Shown: positions 1-8,244, counted from the first letter of the stretch. The stretch is 35,097 nucleotides of DNA from Gloeobacterales cyanobacterium ES-bin-313 (GCA_014379585.1 JACMLN010000130.1:1-35097), one strand, 5' to 3'. Made by a program: numbers and translations. The notes: generated from the sequence alone by a model not told the origin.

Positions 1-395
1 AAGTGTCCCCCAGCTTTTGGCTTGCCACTTAAGACCATGGTGTACTCCCCAGCTTTCGGAAAGGTCACGTCGGCAACAAGGCGGGTGTTTGTGCCGACAG
101 GCTCTTCAATCTTGCCTTCGCGCAGTATTGGGATGATCAGCGCTGTTCCCTTGGCTTGTTTGCCGCTATAGATGGCTAGGTGGCAGTCGCACTTGGCGAG
201 AGGCACCGATTCACCGCCGCGCTTGACAAGACCGAACCAAGTCACCACTGCTTTGCCTGCTTGCGGGCTGTCATCGGGCTGGATGTGCATCAAGGCACCG
301 ACTTGGCTATTGGCCTTGAGTTCGTGGGCATCGGCAGGTCGTATCCCCATCGACAGCAACCATCCCACACTCAAAAGCGCTAATCTCTTGAACAT
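1..395 (-). CDS. Secreted hypothetical protein, cut by the window edge
   Basis: A minus-strand reading frame starts with ATG at 395 and stays open to the window edge, so only about the first 131 residues are present. The N-terminus is a typical signal peptide: a Lys-Arg pair, a hydrophobic stretch, then a likely cleavage site after Ala-Asp-Ala around residues 20-23. The mature part contains a Cys-Asp-Cys-His motif near residue 67, a Trp-Phe-Gly stretch and a Lys-Ala-Gly-Glu-Tyr segment typical of a beta-sandwich. Small periplasmic proteins of this look occur in cyanobacteria, and some are suspected metal-handling proteins. The metal idea rests only on the CDCH motif and is inference. Whether it is membrane-anchored at the C-terminus cannot be seen here. 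Confidence 0.7.
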   Translation of the reverse strand, partial: MFKRLALLSVGWLLSMGIRPADAHELKANSQVGALMHIQPDDSPQAGKAVVTWFGLVKRGGESVPLAKCDCHLAIYSGKQAKGTALIIPILREGKIEEPVGTNTRLVADVTFPKAGEYTMVLSGKPKAGGH

Positions 396-465
396 TTTTG
401 ATCCCAATGCTTTCACTCCAGTGTACGGACAAGGGCATACCAGCGACAACGACAGGCTGTCTTAC

Positions 466-1248
466 TTACTTTCCATAGATCTCTGTGGTGGCAATACTGA
501 TATGGCCAAGCAGCTCTTGAACAACTGCTAAGTCTGCACCTCCTTCAACGAGATGCGCAGCAAAACTGTGGCGGAGGGTATGGGGAGTCAGGGTGAAGTT
601 GGCGCGTAAACCGATGCTGCGGATCAGGCGATACAAGCTAAATCGGTTGAAAGGACGCTGCTGGCGATCTACGAAGATATGTCGTTCCGGAGGACTATTG
701 CCAAGATAAAGACTTAGCGCATCAATGGCCATCTCACCGACAGGAACAAGCTTCTGTTGATCGCGGTGTCCTTGGCAACAAACAAGACCTGTGTCAAGTT
801 GCAGATCGGCAATTTTCAGGGCGCAGGTTTGTGAAACAGTCAACCCACAGCCGTACATCAGCTCGACCACCGCTTTTTCTAAGGGCGTTTCACAGCAATC
901 GATAAGTTGTTCTACTTCGCGAATACTCAGGGTTTGCGGCTTCGGGCGTTGGGGGCGTGGCAGAGCGAGTTTTTGGGCAGGATTTTGGCTGATCCATCCT
1001 TTCTGGCAGGCGAAGCGATAAAAGGCGCGAAGTGCAGCAACCTTGCGCGCCAGTGATGCCTGACGAAGTTGTTGCTGTTCCAAAAAGCGCAGAATCACAA
1101 TTCGGTTGCACTTTTGCCAGTCGATATTTTCGGATTCCAAATAGCGTGCAAACCCCTCAAGATCGCTCTGGTAAGCGCGCACAGTGTTGTTTTGGAGGCG
1201 CTGCTCGCTCAGTAGAGCGTCGATCCACAGTTCGAGAGCTTCGATCAT
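466..1248 (-). CDS. Tyrosine recombinase, XerC/XerD-like, with degenerate active site
   Basis: This 260-residue protein has the two-domain XerC/D layout: an N-terminal SAM-like core-binding domain (about 1-95) and a C-terminal catalytic domain (about 105-260). The His-x-x-Arg box (H223, R226), the Leu-Gly-His (H249) and the nucleophile Tyr258 are present. The first catalytic arginine, normally in a GLRxSE motif, is Thr137 here, and the beta-hairpin lysine position holds His161. The protein also stops two residues after the tyrosine, so the usual C-terminal tail that docks on a neighbouring subunit is missing. Family membership is clear, but strand-cleavage activity is doubtful. It faces proB across 49 bases. 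It could be a dedicated or decayed relative of the dif-site recombinase; no dif-like site was recognised nearby. Confidence 0.85.
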   Translation of the reverse strand: MIEALELWIDALLSEQRLQNNTVRAYQSDLEGFARYLESENIDWQKCNRIVILRFLEQQQLRQASLARKVAALRAFYRFACQKGWISQNPAQKLALPRPQRPKPQTLSIREVEQLIDCCETPLEKAVVELMYGCGLTVSQTCALKIADLQLDTGLVCCQGHRDQQKLVPVGEMAIDALSLYLGNSPPERHIFVDRQQRPFNRFSLYRLIRSIGLRANFTLTPHTLRHSFAAHLVEGGADLAVVQELLGHISIATTEIYGK

Positions 1249-1297
1249 CGCGCATTTCCGAAACGTACACTACTTACATAAGCGTAGCGGGAGTGTA

Positions 1298-2401
1298 ATG
1301 GGGAGTCTGGTCGTCAAAATTGGTACATCGAGTCTGAGCGATCCCGTCACGGGCGATCTGCGGCTCTCGGTGCTAGGTGGTTTGGCGGAAGTATTAACGG
1401 GGCTACGCCGTTCGGGCATGTCCGTGATCTTAGTCAGTTCAGGAGCCGTAGGGGTTGGCTGTTCCCGGCTTGGATTGAAAGAAAGGCCGACCAGTGTTCC
1501 CCTCAAGCAAGCGGCGGCGGCAGTTGGTCAAGGCTTGTTGATGAGCATGTACGACCGCCTCTTTGGTGCCTTGAATCAGCCCGTTGCCCAGGTTTTACTA
1601 ACAAGGCAAGATCTGATGGATCGGGTGCGCTACTTAAATGCCCGCCAGACTTTGATTGAACTTTTGCAGCTTCAGGTCATTCCGATCATCAACGAGAACG
1701 ATACGGTTGCGACGGAAGAACTGCGCTTCGGGGACAACGATGCCCTGTCTGCCCTCGTTGCTGGGTTGATCGATGCCCAGTGGTTGGTGCTCCTTACCGA
1801 CGTTGATGGGCTTTACTCTGCCAACCCAAATATCGATCCGCAGGCGCAACTTCTCCACGAAGTTTCTGAGATTACCGAGGAGATGCTGCGTTCAGCCGCG
1901 AGTCGTGGCAGCCAGTGGGGAAGCGGAGGGATGGCCAGCAAGCTTGAGGCCGCCCGCATTGCGACGACGGCTGGCACGACAACCGTGATTGCCAGTGGGC
2001 GCGATCCGCGCCATATTCCGCGCATTTTGGCGGGAGAGGCGCTTGGCACGCGTTTCTTAGCCCAGCCCCGGACTTCTCAACGCAAGCGCTGGATTGCCTA
2101 TGGTCTTGTGCCTGTTGGTGCCCTTCAACTCGATGCTGGAGCCGTTCGGGCAGTGCGCGACGGGGGCAAATCTTTGTTGCCAGCAGGAATTGCGGCGATT
2201 GAGGGTGGCTTTGAGATGGGTGCATTGGTTCGCCTCAAAGATGCTTCTGGAAATGAGTTTGCCCGTGGGTTGGTGAACTACTCCAGTGCCGAGTTGAAAA
2301 AAATCCGTGGCCACCAGTCTACTGAAATTCCCGATCTTCTCCAGATCGACGGGGCTGCACCAACAGTCGTTCACCGTGACAACTTGCTCATTCTCTCTTA
2401 G
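1298..2401 (+). CDS. proB: Glutamate 5-kinase
   Basis: ProB phosphorylates glutamate to glutamyl-5-phosphate, the first step of proline synthesis. The 367-residue product has the amino-acid kinase fold (VVKIGTSSL at the start, SSGAVGVG near residue 50, NENDTV and FGDNDALSALVA in the middle, LLTDVDGLY) followed by a C-terminal PUA domain from about residue 278. The length fits the long, PUA-containing form. The frame is open upstream to 1184, but the ATG at 1298 is preferred. It is preceded by a GGGAG ribosome-binding site and begins directly with the kinase core; the upstream extension overlaps the divergent recombinase gene. It probably stands alone, with a shared divergent promoter region at 1249-1297. 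Confidence 0.95.
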   Translation: MGSLVVKIGTSSLSDPVTGDLRLSVLGGLAEVLTGLRRSGMSVILVSSGAVGVGCSRLGLKERPTSVPLKQAAAAVGQGLLMSMYDRLFGALNQPVAQVLLTRQDLMDRVRYLNARQTLIELLQLQVIPIINENDTVATEELRFGDNDALSALVAGLIDAQWLVLLTDVDGLYSANPNIDPQAQLLHEVSEITEEMLRSAASRGSQWGSGGMASKLEAARIATTAGTTTVIASGRDPRHIPRILAGEALGTRFLAQPRTSQRKRWIAYGLVPVGALQLDAGAVRAVRDGGKSLLPAGIAAIEGGFEMGALVRLKDASGNEFARGLVNYSSAELKKIRGHQSTEIPDLLQIDGAAPTVVHRDNLLILS

Positions 2402-2490
2402 TATGAAGATTAAAGCTCCTTGATAATGGCGAGAGTGGATGGGGGGATACTAGCAAGAAGACAAGCCCCAAAGCCGAGAGGCAACACCTC

Positions 2491-2904
2491 GTGGAACAAG
2501 CATTTACCAATTCCTCCCCGTTTACTGTTGACAACTGGTTCCTCCCTAAACAGCATCGGAGCGAGACCGTGGAAGAAGTTATCGATACCGCCCATCTTCA
2601 TCAATTGTCCGAGGGAGATCTCAGTTTTGAGGCAGAATTGCTTCAAACGTTTGTCGAGGACACAGAATTGCGTCTCCCCGTAATGCGGCAGGCATTGGCA
2701 GACGAAAATTTTGACGTTGTGGCGCGCCAAGCCCACCAAATTCGTGGTGCGAGTTCTGGCGTTGGTGTTCCTGCGTTGCAAGTTTTGGCGCGCCGTTTAG
2801 AGGCAATCGCAAAAGAGCGCAAGCTGATGGATGCACCTGAAGTCCTGACCCTGATGAAGATGCGCATCGAACAGGTCAAAACCTACATCGCCAAAATGGG
2901 CTGA
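2491..2904 (+). CDS. Stand-alone Hpt phosphotransfer protein
   Basis: A 137-residue protein with a histidine phosphotransfer domain from about residue 30 to the end. The phospho-accepting histidine is His82 in the Ala-His-Gln-Ile-Arg-Gly-Ala motif, followed by the usual Ser/Gly-rich turn and a second amphipathic helix. Hpt proteins carry phosphate between hybrid kinases and response regulators. No kinase lies next to it, so its partners must be elsewhere; the closest two-component genes here are 2.7 kb away. The start is a GTG with GAGAGG upstream; a second GTG at about 2571 would still leave the whole domain, so the N-terminus is uncertain. Its 3' end overlaps the convergent ispF by 22 bases. 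Confidence 0.8.
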   Translation: MEQAFTNSSPFTVDNWFLPKQHRSETVEEVIDTAHLHQLSEGDLSFEAELLQTFVEDTELRLPVMRQALADENFDVVARQAHQIRGASSGVGVPALQVLARRLEAIAKERKLMDAPEVLTLMKMRIEQVKTYIAKMG

Positions 2905-3386
2905 GGCTCGTTAAGCAACACGACGGCGTAACAGGCCATCGCCAGACCTTCACCGATGGGGCCAAGACCCTCTTGGGTCGTCGCTTTGACGCTGAGTCGA
3001 TCTACGGGCAAACCCAAAACCTTGCTCAGACTTTCCCGGATACCGGGGATATGAGCAGCAAGTTTGGGGCGTTCAGCCACCACCACGGCATCGACATTCG
3101 ACAGAGTAAAATCTTTCGCGTGTACAAGCTCCAAAACTTTTTCAAGTAGGAGCAGACTCGATACACCTTTCCACTGAGGATCGCTGGGTGGAAAGTGTTG
3201 GCCAATATCGCCAAGACAAGCAGCGCCGAGCAAGGCGTCGGTAATTGCATGGGTGAGCAGATCCGCATCGGAGTGACCAAGCAATCCTAGGTGATAGGGA
3301 ATCTCAATCCCTCCCAAAATCAAGGGTCTACCCTCGACGAGGCGATGAAAGTCGTAGCCGTTCCCAATTCGCATTTGTTTTTTCAC
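2883..3386 (-). CDS. ispF: 2-C-methyl-D-erythritol 2,4-cyclodiphosphate synthase
   Basis: IspF makes MEcPP in the MEP pathway, which feeds carotenoids, the chlorophyll phytyl tail and quinones. The 167-residue protein has the metal ligands Asp12 and His14 (DFH), the GHSDAD loop at 37-42 with His46, and the VKATTQEGLG segment at 133-142. The length is typical. The start could also be Met5, directly before Arg-Ile-Gly. It is the last gene of a minus-strand run (Fe-S carrier, pyrD, ispF), with 67 bases after pyrD, and its end overlaps the Hpt gene tail-to-tail. Confidence 0.95.
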   Translation of the reverse strand: MKKQMRIGNGYDFHRLVEGRPLILGGIEIPYHLGLLGHSDADLLTHAITDALLGAACLGDIGQHFPPSDPQWKGVSSLLLLEKVLELVHAKDFTLSNVDAVVVAERPKLAAHIPGIRESLSKVLGLPVDRLSVKATTQEGLGPIGEGLAMACYAVVLLNEPQPILAM

Positions 3387-3453
3387 TGCACAACATTGCA
3401 GATCCTACTCTGTGCGAGGAGCAACATGCTTCCATTTCTCCCATGGGTAGCAG

Positions 3454-4524
3454 TTAGCTTGAAACCCCCGAACCGACTGCTTCTTGCAGATTTTTGAAGC
3501 CTTCTTGCTCAAGCTTCGACACCAAGAACTTGAGGATGCGAGAAACTATCCAGGGACCTTCGTAGATCCAGCCTGTGTAGGTTTGAAGCAGGGAAGCGCC
3601 GTGAATGATTTTGTCCCAGGCGTCCTCGCCTGAAAAGATGCCGCCGACTCCGACGATGGGCAGTCGGCCTTGGGTGGTTTTGTAAATATGGGCGATGACT
3701 TCGGTGGAGCGCAGGCGCAGGGGTTTTCCACTCAGTCCACCTGTTTCGTTCATCGATGTTTTCAAACCATCCCGTGCAATCGTGGTGTTCGTCGCAATGA
3801 TGCCAGCTAACTTGAAGCGTTCACACAGTAAGAGAACATCGTCGATTGCTTCCCAGCTCAGATCGGGGGCAATTTTAATCAGCAAAGGTTTTTGAATAGG
3901 GTTGGCTTCGCTCAAGACTGCAAGAATTTCAGCGAGACGATCCGATTGTTGAAGTTCTCGCAAGCCAGGGGTATTGGGAGAGCTGACGTTCACCACGAAG
4001 TAGTCGCCAAAGTCGTAGAGTTTTTGAAAACTGTAGAGATAGTCAACACTGGCTTCTTCAAGGGGAGTGATCTTCGATTTGCCGAGGTTAATCCCAAGCG
4101 GAATGCCGGTTTTTCGATCTTTTAGTTGTTCTAAGAGTTTGTCAGCCCCGTCGTTGTTGAAACCCATGCGGTTGATCACGGCTTTGTCTTCGGGCAGGCG
4201 AAAGAGGCGCGGCTGTGGATTGCCGGGCTGGGCGTGGCGCGTCACCGTTCCAACTTCAGTAAGGCCGAATCCGAGGTGTTCCCAGGCAAGCACGGCTTCG
4301 GCGTTCTTGTCGAAACCGGCAGCAACTCCTAAGGGGTTGGCAAAATCTAAACCCCAGAGCTTTGTCTGAAGCAGGGGATGTGTGTACTTGAAAATTGGAT
4401 CGAGGCTTTTAGCCAAGGAACCTTCCGCGATCTTTCCCAGAGTATGCAAAGACCAAGCATGGGCAGCCTCCGGGTCAGTGAACCGGAAGATCAAAGGTCT
4501 CGCGAGATCGCGGTAGATGTCCAA
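3454..4524 (-). CDS. pyrD: Dihydroorotate dehydrogenase, class 2 (quinone-linked)
   Basis: PyrD oxidises dihydroorotate to orotate in pyrimidine synthesis and passes electrons to the quinone pool. The 356-residue length and the N-terminal helical extension (about 1-45) before the barrel mark the membrane-associated class 2 form. Signature segments are PLGVAAGFDKN (64-74), the active-site NVSSPNTPGLRE loop (179-190, catalytic serine at 181/182), ATNTTIAR, GGLSGKPL, and the C-terminal FMN-phosphate site VGVGGIFSGEDA. The ATG lies two bases after the stop of the Fe-S carrier gene, so the two are almost certainly co-transcribed. Confidence 0.95.
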   Translation of the reverse strand: MDIYRDLARPLIFRFTDPEAAHAWSLHTLGKIAEGSLAKSLDPIFKYTHPLLQTKLWGLDFANPLGVAAGFDKNAEAVLAWEHLGFGLTEVGTVTRHAQPGNPQPRLFRLPEDKAVINRMGFNNDGADKLLEQLKDRKTGIPLGINLGKSKITPLEEASVDYLYSFQKLYDFGDYFVVNVSSPNTPGLRELQQSDRLAEILAVLSEANPIQKPLLIKIAPDLSWEAIDDVLLLCERFKLAGIIATNTTIARDGLKTSMNETGGLSGKPLRLRSTEVIAHIYKTTQGRLPIVGVGGIFSGEDAWDKIIHGASLLQTYTGWIYEGPWIVSRILKFLVSKLEQEGFKNLQEAVGSGVSS

Positions 4525-4526
4525 AC

Positions 4527-4892
4527 TTAGTGGGAGGCAGTCGCCGCCGTTTTGGCTGCATCTTCAGGTTTGGTAGAGAACGAAGAACCACAGCCGCAGG
4601 TGTGGGTCGCATTTGGATTGTGGAAGCGGAAGCCACCACCCATGAGATCCCCGGAGTAGTCGAGGGTCAGTTCTTTAATGTAAGGCAGGCTCGTATTATC
4701 GACAACGACTTTGATTTCGCCGTAATCGTAGGATTGATCCTCGTCACCAATAGTTTGATCTAGCTTCATGGTGTAGGACATTCCAGAACAGCCCGCGTTG
4801 ATCACGCCCATGCGCAAAAAGGTGCTGGGATCGGGGTTCTTTTGACGCAGCCGTCTGACTTCTCTCAAGGCGGCATCGGTGAGGTTGATCAT
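4527..4892 (-). CDS. A-type iron-sulfur carrier protein (IscA/SufA/ErpA family)
   Basis: A 121-residue A-type carrier that delivers Fe-S clusters to apoproteins. The three cluster cysteines are visible: Cys35 in AGCSGM, and Cys99 and Cys101 in the C-terminal TCGCGSSF motif. The core of about 107 residues is followed by a short Ala/Thr-rich tail. It heads the tightly spaced run with pyrD (2-base gap). Which subfamily (IscA, SufA or ErpA) cannot be settled by reading. A 210-base gap separates it from the divergent rpsO; I saw no clear structured element there beyond a GTACC/GGTAC inverted repeat at 5061-5073. Confidence 0.9.
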   Translation of the reverse strand: MINLTDAALREVRRLRQKNPDPSTFLRMGVINAGCSGMSYTMKLDQTIGDEDQSYDYGEIKVVVDNTSLPYIKELTLDYSGDLMGGGFRFHNPNATHTCGCGSSFSTKPEDAAKTAATASH

Positions 4893-5102
4893 TGGACACT
4901 CCTGGAGACTACATGCATTTTAACTCAGACTTCGAAGACAACTTTTTCGTAAAGTGTTGCCACGGGCAAAGCGAGCAGGCCAACGCTGCGAAAATCAAGA
5001 TCAACCTCAAAGTTTCTTCCATTTAGTCTACCAAGCCAAAAATCCCTTTCCACCCATGGAGTACCTGTGGTACATTGGTAAAGCTTGATTTTTGGAATGA
5101 TT

Positions 5103-5372
5103 ATGCCACTGGCCCAAGAGCGCAAACAAGAACTGATCACGAGCTATCAGGTACACGAAACGGACACGGGTTCGCCCGAGGTGCAGGTGGCGATGCTCAG
5201 CGACCGCATCAACCAATTGACTGAGCACCTGCGCAGCCATCCCAAGGATTTTTCGTCCCGTCGTGGTCTTCTGAAGTTGATCGGTCGTCGCCGTCAACTG
5301 CTGACCTATCTTCAAAAGAATGAACCGGATCGCTACCGCGCCATCATCGAACGTCTCGGTCTTCGCCGCTAA
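5103..5372 (+). CDS. rpsO: 30S ribosomal protein S15
   Basis: S15 binds 16S rRNA and nucleates assembly of the small-subunit platform. The product is recognisable by [10 protein letters not shown], the [19 protein letters not shown] segment and the ending [12 protein letters not shown]. The frame extends upstream to 5085, but starting at the third ATG (5103) gives 89 residues, the standard S15 length, beginning MPLAQERK. It is monocistronic: divergent from the Fe-S carrier gene and closed by a strong terminator 19 bases after the stop. Confidence 0.95.
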   Translation: MPLAQERKQELITSYQVHETDTGSPEVQVAMLSDRINQLTEHLRSHPKDFSSRRGLLKLIGRRRQLLTYLQKNEPDRYRAIIERLGLRR

Positions 5373-5391
5373 ACGAGAACGCTCAATTTTT

Positions 5392-5430
5392 AAAAAGCGC
5401 AATGGGGCTTAGACTCTATTGCGCTTTTTG
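5392..5430 (+). terminator. Rho-independent terminator of rpsO
   Basis: A perfect 12-bp inverted repeat (arms 5392-5403 and 5418-5429, loop of 14) reads AAAAAGCGCAAT and its complement. The right arm supplies five T residues and the left arm five A residues, so it could work in both directions. It lies 19 bases after the rpsO stop. Confidence 0.85.
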
Positions 5431-5476
5431 GCTATTTTACTTATCCAACCCGCATACGTGAGTAAACTGTTGACAG

Positions 5477-5495
5477 AATCAGCACAGTGCTGATT
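5477..5495. promoter_or_regulatory. 19-base perfect palindrome upstream of the response regulator (candidate operator)
   Basis: Two 9-base arms (AATCAGCAC and its complement) flank a single central A at 5486. A TTGACA hexamer sits immediately upstream at 5470-5475, so the palindrome would lie between -35 and -10 if that hexamer is a promoter element. No good -10 match is seen at the expected distance. It is the only marked element in the 169-base gap between the rpsO terminator and the regulator. Confidence 0.5.
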
Positions 5496-5599
5496 ACAGT
5501 TCGCTGAAAATCCCTCCCAGGGTAGAACAGAAGCATCCCCAGACTGCCTAAAGTGGCAGCATTGCCCTGTCGCAAGACCGATTCATCGAGGTAAAGAAA

Positions 5600-6265
5600 A
5601 TGCGTATCGTTTTGATCGAAGACCACGACTTGACGCGTGCAGGAATGCGCATGACGCTGCAAAAAGCGGGCTTTGAAGTCGTCGCGGAAGCTGCCAATGG
5701 CAGACAAGGTCTCAAAGCGGTCGCTCAGCATCAGCCTGATATTGCCCTTGTCGATATTGGTCTACCGGATGTCGATGGTGTCGAAGTCACCAAGCAAATC
5801 AAAGCGGATTTTCCTGAAGTACGGGTTGTCATTCTCACGATGCAGGATATGGAAGGAACCGTACTCGCCGCTTTTGCTGCTGGTGCTGATTCCTACTGCA
5901 TGAAAGATATCTCCCGCGAAAAGCTTGTTCTCGCCCTCACTTCCACCTATGAAGGTGTTTCCTGGCTTGATCCTGCGGTTGCGAGCAAAGTGTTGAAGCA
6001 GCTCAAAAGCACTGCCAACGCGGTTTCCATAGAATCAGACAGCGAAGAATATATTGAACACCTCGGTGCATTTCCCCTGAGCAAGCGCGAGTTAGAAGTT
6101 CTGGAATTGATCGTCAAGGGATTTAGTAACCAAGCCATCGGTGAGACTCTCTACATCACTGTTGGCACTGTTAAAACCCATGTGCGTAGTATTCTTGGCA
6201 AACTTTGTGTCGATGACCGAGCACAAGCAGCGGTGCGCGCGCTGCGCTCCGGTCTTGTTCGTTAG
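5600..6265 (+). CDS. NarL/FixJ-family response regulator
   Basis: A 221-residue two-domain regulator. The receiver domain (about 1-120) has the acidic pair Glu7/Asp8, phospho-acceptor Asp52 in VDIGLPD and Lys102. A linker of about 40 residues leads to a LuxR-type helix-turn-helix (about 158-215) with LSKRELEVLELI and YITVGTVKTHVRSILGKL. It should bind DNA as a dimer when phosphorylated. The ATG has GAGGTAA about seven bases upstream. A receiver-histidine kinase follows after 24 bases, so the two are probably a cognate pair. A perfect palindrome about 105 bases upstream may be its own operator. No specific gene symbol can be assigned. Confidence 0.92.
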   Translation: MRIVLIEDHDLTRAGMRMTLQKAGFEVVAEAANGRQGLKAVAQHQPDIALVDIGLPDVDGVEVTKQIKADFPEVRVVILTMQDMEGTVLAAFAAGADSYCMKDISREKLVLALTSTYEGVSWLDPAVASKVLKQLKSTANAVSIESDSEEYIEHLGAFPLSKRELEVLELIVKGFSNQAIGETLYITVGTVKTHVRSILGKLCVDDRAQAAVRALRSGLVR

Positions 6266-6289
6266 CCGTCCACTTCCCCCCAGACAACC

Positions 6290-7399
6290 ATGGAGAATCA
6301 AAATAGTCGAGTTTTGATCGTTGACGACATTCCTGAAAATATTGCCCTGATCGAGACGATCCTCCAGTTAGAAGGCTACCGGATCGATATTGCTAGCAGT
6401 GGTTATGAGGCGATCCAAAAAGTGTGTGCCGATCCTCCCGATTTGGTGCTTCTCGATGTGATGATGCCTGGGATCAGTGGGATCGAAACAACCCGCCGCC
6501 TCAAAGCAAAGGCAGAACTTGGATTCATTCCGATTCTTTTGATTACAGCCTCCGACAAAGCTAGCTTGGTGGAAGGGATGAACGCAGGTGCGGATGACTT
6601 TTTGCGTAAACCCCTCGACTACAGCGAATTACTGGCAAGGGTACGCTCCCTACTGCGTCTCAAGCACACCCTGGCCGAGCGGGATTTTATTGCCCGCCAA
6701 AGAGAAGACTTTGTTTCCCATCTCACCCACGATCTGCGTACCCCCCTCGTCGCCGCTGAACGGATGTTGGAGATGATTCTCGACGAGGATCTTGGTGTTT
6801 TGCCAGAAGCTGTGGGTGAGGCTCTGTTTACTATGCGCCAGAGCAATCACCATTTGTTGGCAATGACCAACAGTCTTTTGGAGGTCTACCGCTACGATGC
6901 TGGAGCCAAGACTCTCCACTACGAATCCTTCAACGGCACCGCTTTTTTTCACGACATCTATAAAGAATTTCTGAACCTCGCTAATGACAAGCGGATCGAG
7001 TTGCGCCAAGAAATTCCTGAAGGTCTGCACATCGTTGCCGATCAAGTTGAACTGCGCCGTGTTCTTCAAAATCTTTTGGGCAACGCCCTGAAGTTTTCTG
7101 ATACAGGCGGAATGGTCATCCTTAAGGTGCAAGGCAACGACCGAACACTGAAGTTCTCCGTCAGTGATCGTGGAGAAGGGATCTCTCCAGAAGAGCAAGC
7201 GAGCCTGTTCGAGCGTTTCCGCCAGGGCAATCACTTTCGCGGTGGCACGGGGCTTGGACTTCACCACTCCCGCCACATTGTCGAAGCCCATGGTGGTCGC
7301 ATCGAAGTTCAAAGTACTGTTGGTGAAGGCAGTACTTTTACAGTGATCTTGCCTACTCAGACACTAAGCCTGCTTAATCATTCAGAAGCACTTTTGTAA
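6290..7399 (+). CDS. Receiver-histidine kinase (REC-HisKA-HATPase)
   Basis: A 369-residue cytosolic sensor kinase with an N-terminal receiver domain (about 6-125; Asp56 in LLDVMMP, Lys107) and a C-terminal kinase. The H-box is SHLTHDLRTPL with His147. The ATPase domain shows the N-box LLGNALKFS, the G1 box DRGEGI, the F-box LFERFRQG and the G2 box GTGLGLHHSR. No membrane segment or PAS/GAF sensor is present, so the input is likely another kinase or an Hpt protein acting through the receiver. It follows the NarL-type regulator by 24 bases. The order REC-HK, with the receiver first, is common in cyanobacterial phosphorelays. Confidence 0.92.
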   Translation: MENQNSRVLIVDDIPENIALIETILQLEGYRIDIASSGYEAIQKVCADPPDLVLLDVMMPGISGIETTRRLKAKAELGFIPILLITASDKASLVEGMNAGADDFLRKPLDYSELLARVRSLLRLKHTLAERDFIARQREDFVSHLTHDLRTPLVAAERMLEMILDEDLGVLPEAVGEALFTMRQSNHHLLAMTNSLLEVYRYDAGAKTLHYESFNGTAFFHDIYKEFLNLANDKRIELRQEIPEGLHIVADQVELRRVLQNLLGNALKFSDTGGMVILKVQGNDRTLKFSVSDRGEGISPEEQASLFERFRQGNHFRGGTGLGLHHSRHIVEAHGGRIEVQSTVGEGSTFTVILPTQTLSLLNHSEALL

Positions 7400-7447
7400 G
7401 TTGGTGCAAAAGCAAAATCTGGTAAAGCCGATTACACCAGTTCTCGA

Positions 7448-8227
7448 CTAAAGTGCACCCAGCAGGGCTGGAATATTCACTTTAAGGGGGGGGCGATTGA
7501 GGGGATGAATCTGATCGAAAAGCCAAAGTAGAGCCGACGCACTATCGCCGATCAGCAAGAAATGAGATTCCGTATTGGGTACAGCACCAAGCGCGAGAGA
7601 AGAGTAAAAAGTGCGGTGGGGTTGATTGGAGCGCTCAAGCATACTGGTCAGCGGTGAGAGCGCGTTTCTAAGGGCACGACGGCATTCACTGGTCAACTCT
7701 AAGAGATCACATTTTGTCAACACGATGGCAAAACTATGTTTGCTCTCTTGCAAAAGATCTGTGAACAGCTGAATGGTGTGTAGGATCGTGAAAAAGCGAT
7801 TTTGATACGTTGGCTTGTTCAGGAGCGCTGGAGCATCGACAAAAATACAGCTACCTGCTGCGGAGAGCATCGGATCCCCTTGAGCGATGGGCAGATCTTG
7901 AAAAGTAAAATTGCAAAGATGAATCGTTTTTTCAGCCCAAAAAGATGCGTTTGAGTGCAGGTTATAGAGCTGGAAACAGAGTGAATCCGGGCGCATAGTC
8001 GATGCAGGATAGCAACCTGAATGCCGCATCAAATAAGTGGAAGCATCCACAAATTCTTTCGTCTGTGGATCCGCACAACTGAGGCCGAGGCTGTTGCGAC
8101 CAAGCGTGCGTAAGACTTCGCGTGCGCGGGTATAGGCCGCTAAAGAGAATACAGTTTTTCCAACGCCAGGATGACCAATCAGGTGAATACGGTAAGAGAA
8201 CTCCTGCAATGCCTTAAGCCTCAACAA
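7448..8227 (-). CDS. P-loop GTPase-like protein of unknown role
   Basis: A 259-residue protein with a Walker A motif GHPGVGKT (18-25) and a probable guanine-specificity motif TKCD (171-174) in the sequence AIVLTKCDLLEL. A GCYPASTMRP segment (71-80) resembles the switch-I region of double-GTPase-type bacterial P-loop proteins, and QDLP (110-113) could be a degenerate DxxG. No membrane segment is apparent. The best start is TTG at 8227 with no good ribosome-binding site, 17 bases after the stop of the flavoprotein gene, so translation may depend on that gene. A run of eight C on the coding strand (7486-7493) lies near the C-terminus. The family assignment is tentative; GTP binding is inferred from the motifs only. 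Confidence 0.65.
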   Translation of the reverse strand: MLRLKALQEFSYRIHLIGHPGVGKTVFSLAAYTRAREVLRTLGRNSLGLSCADPQTKEFVDASTYLMRHSGCYPASTMRPDSLCFQLYNLHSNASFWAEKTIHLCNFTFQDLPIAQGDPMLSAAGSCIFVDAPALLNKPTYQNRFFTILHTIQLFTDLLQESKHSFAIVLTKCDLLELTSECRRALRNALSPLTSMLERSNQPHRTFYSSLALGAVPNTESHFLLIGDSASALLWLFDQIHPLNRPPLKVNIPALLGAL

Positions 8228-8244
8228 TCCAGCTACATTGCATT

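Noticed and set aside
466-1248. Prophage or integrative element marked by the recombinase
   Set aside because: No attachment-site repeats, no phage or transfer genes, and housekeeping genes on the proB side.
6650-7312. 220-residue minus-strand frame inside the receiver-kinase gene
   Set aside because: Antisense to clear kinase motifs; no ribosome-binding site or recognisable domain.
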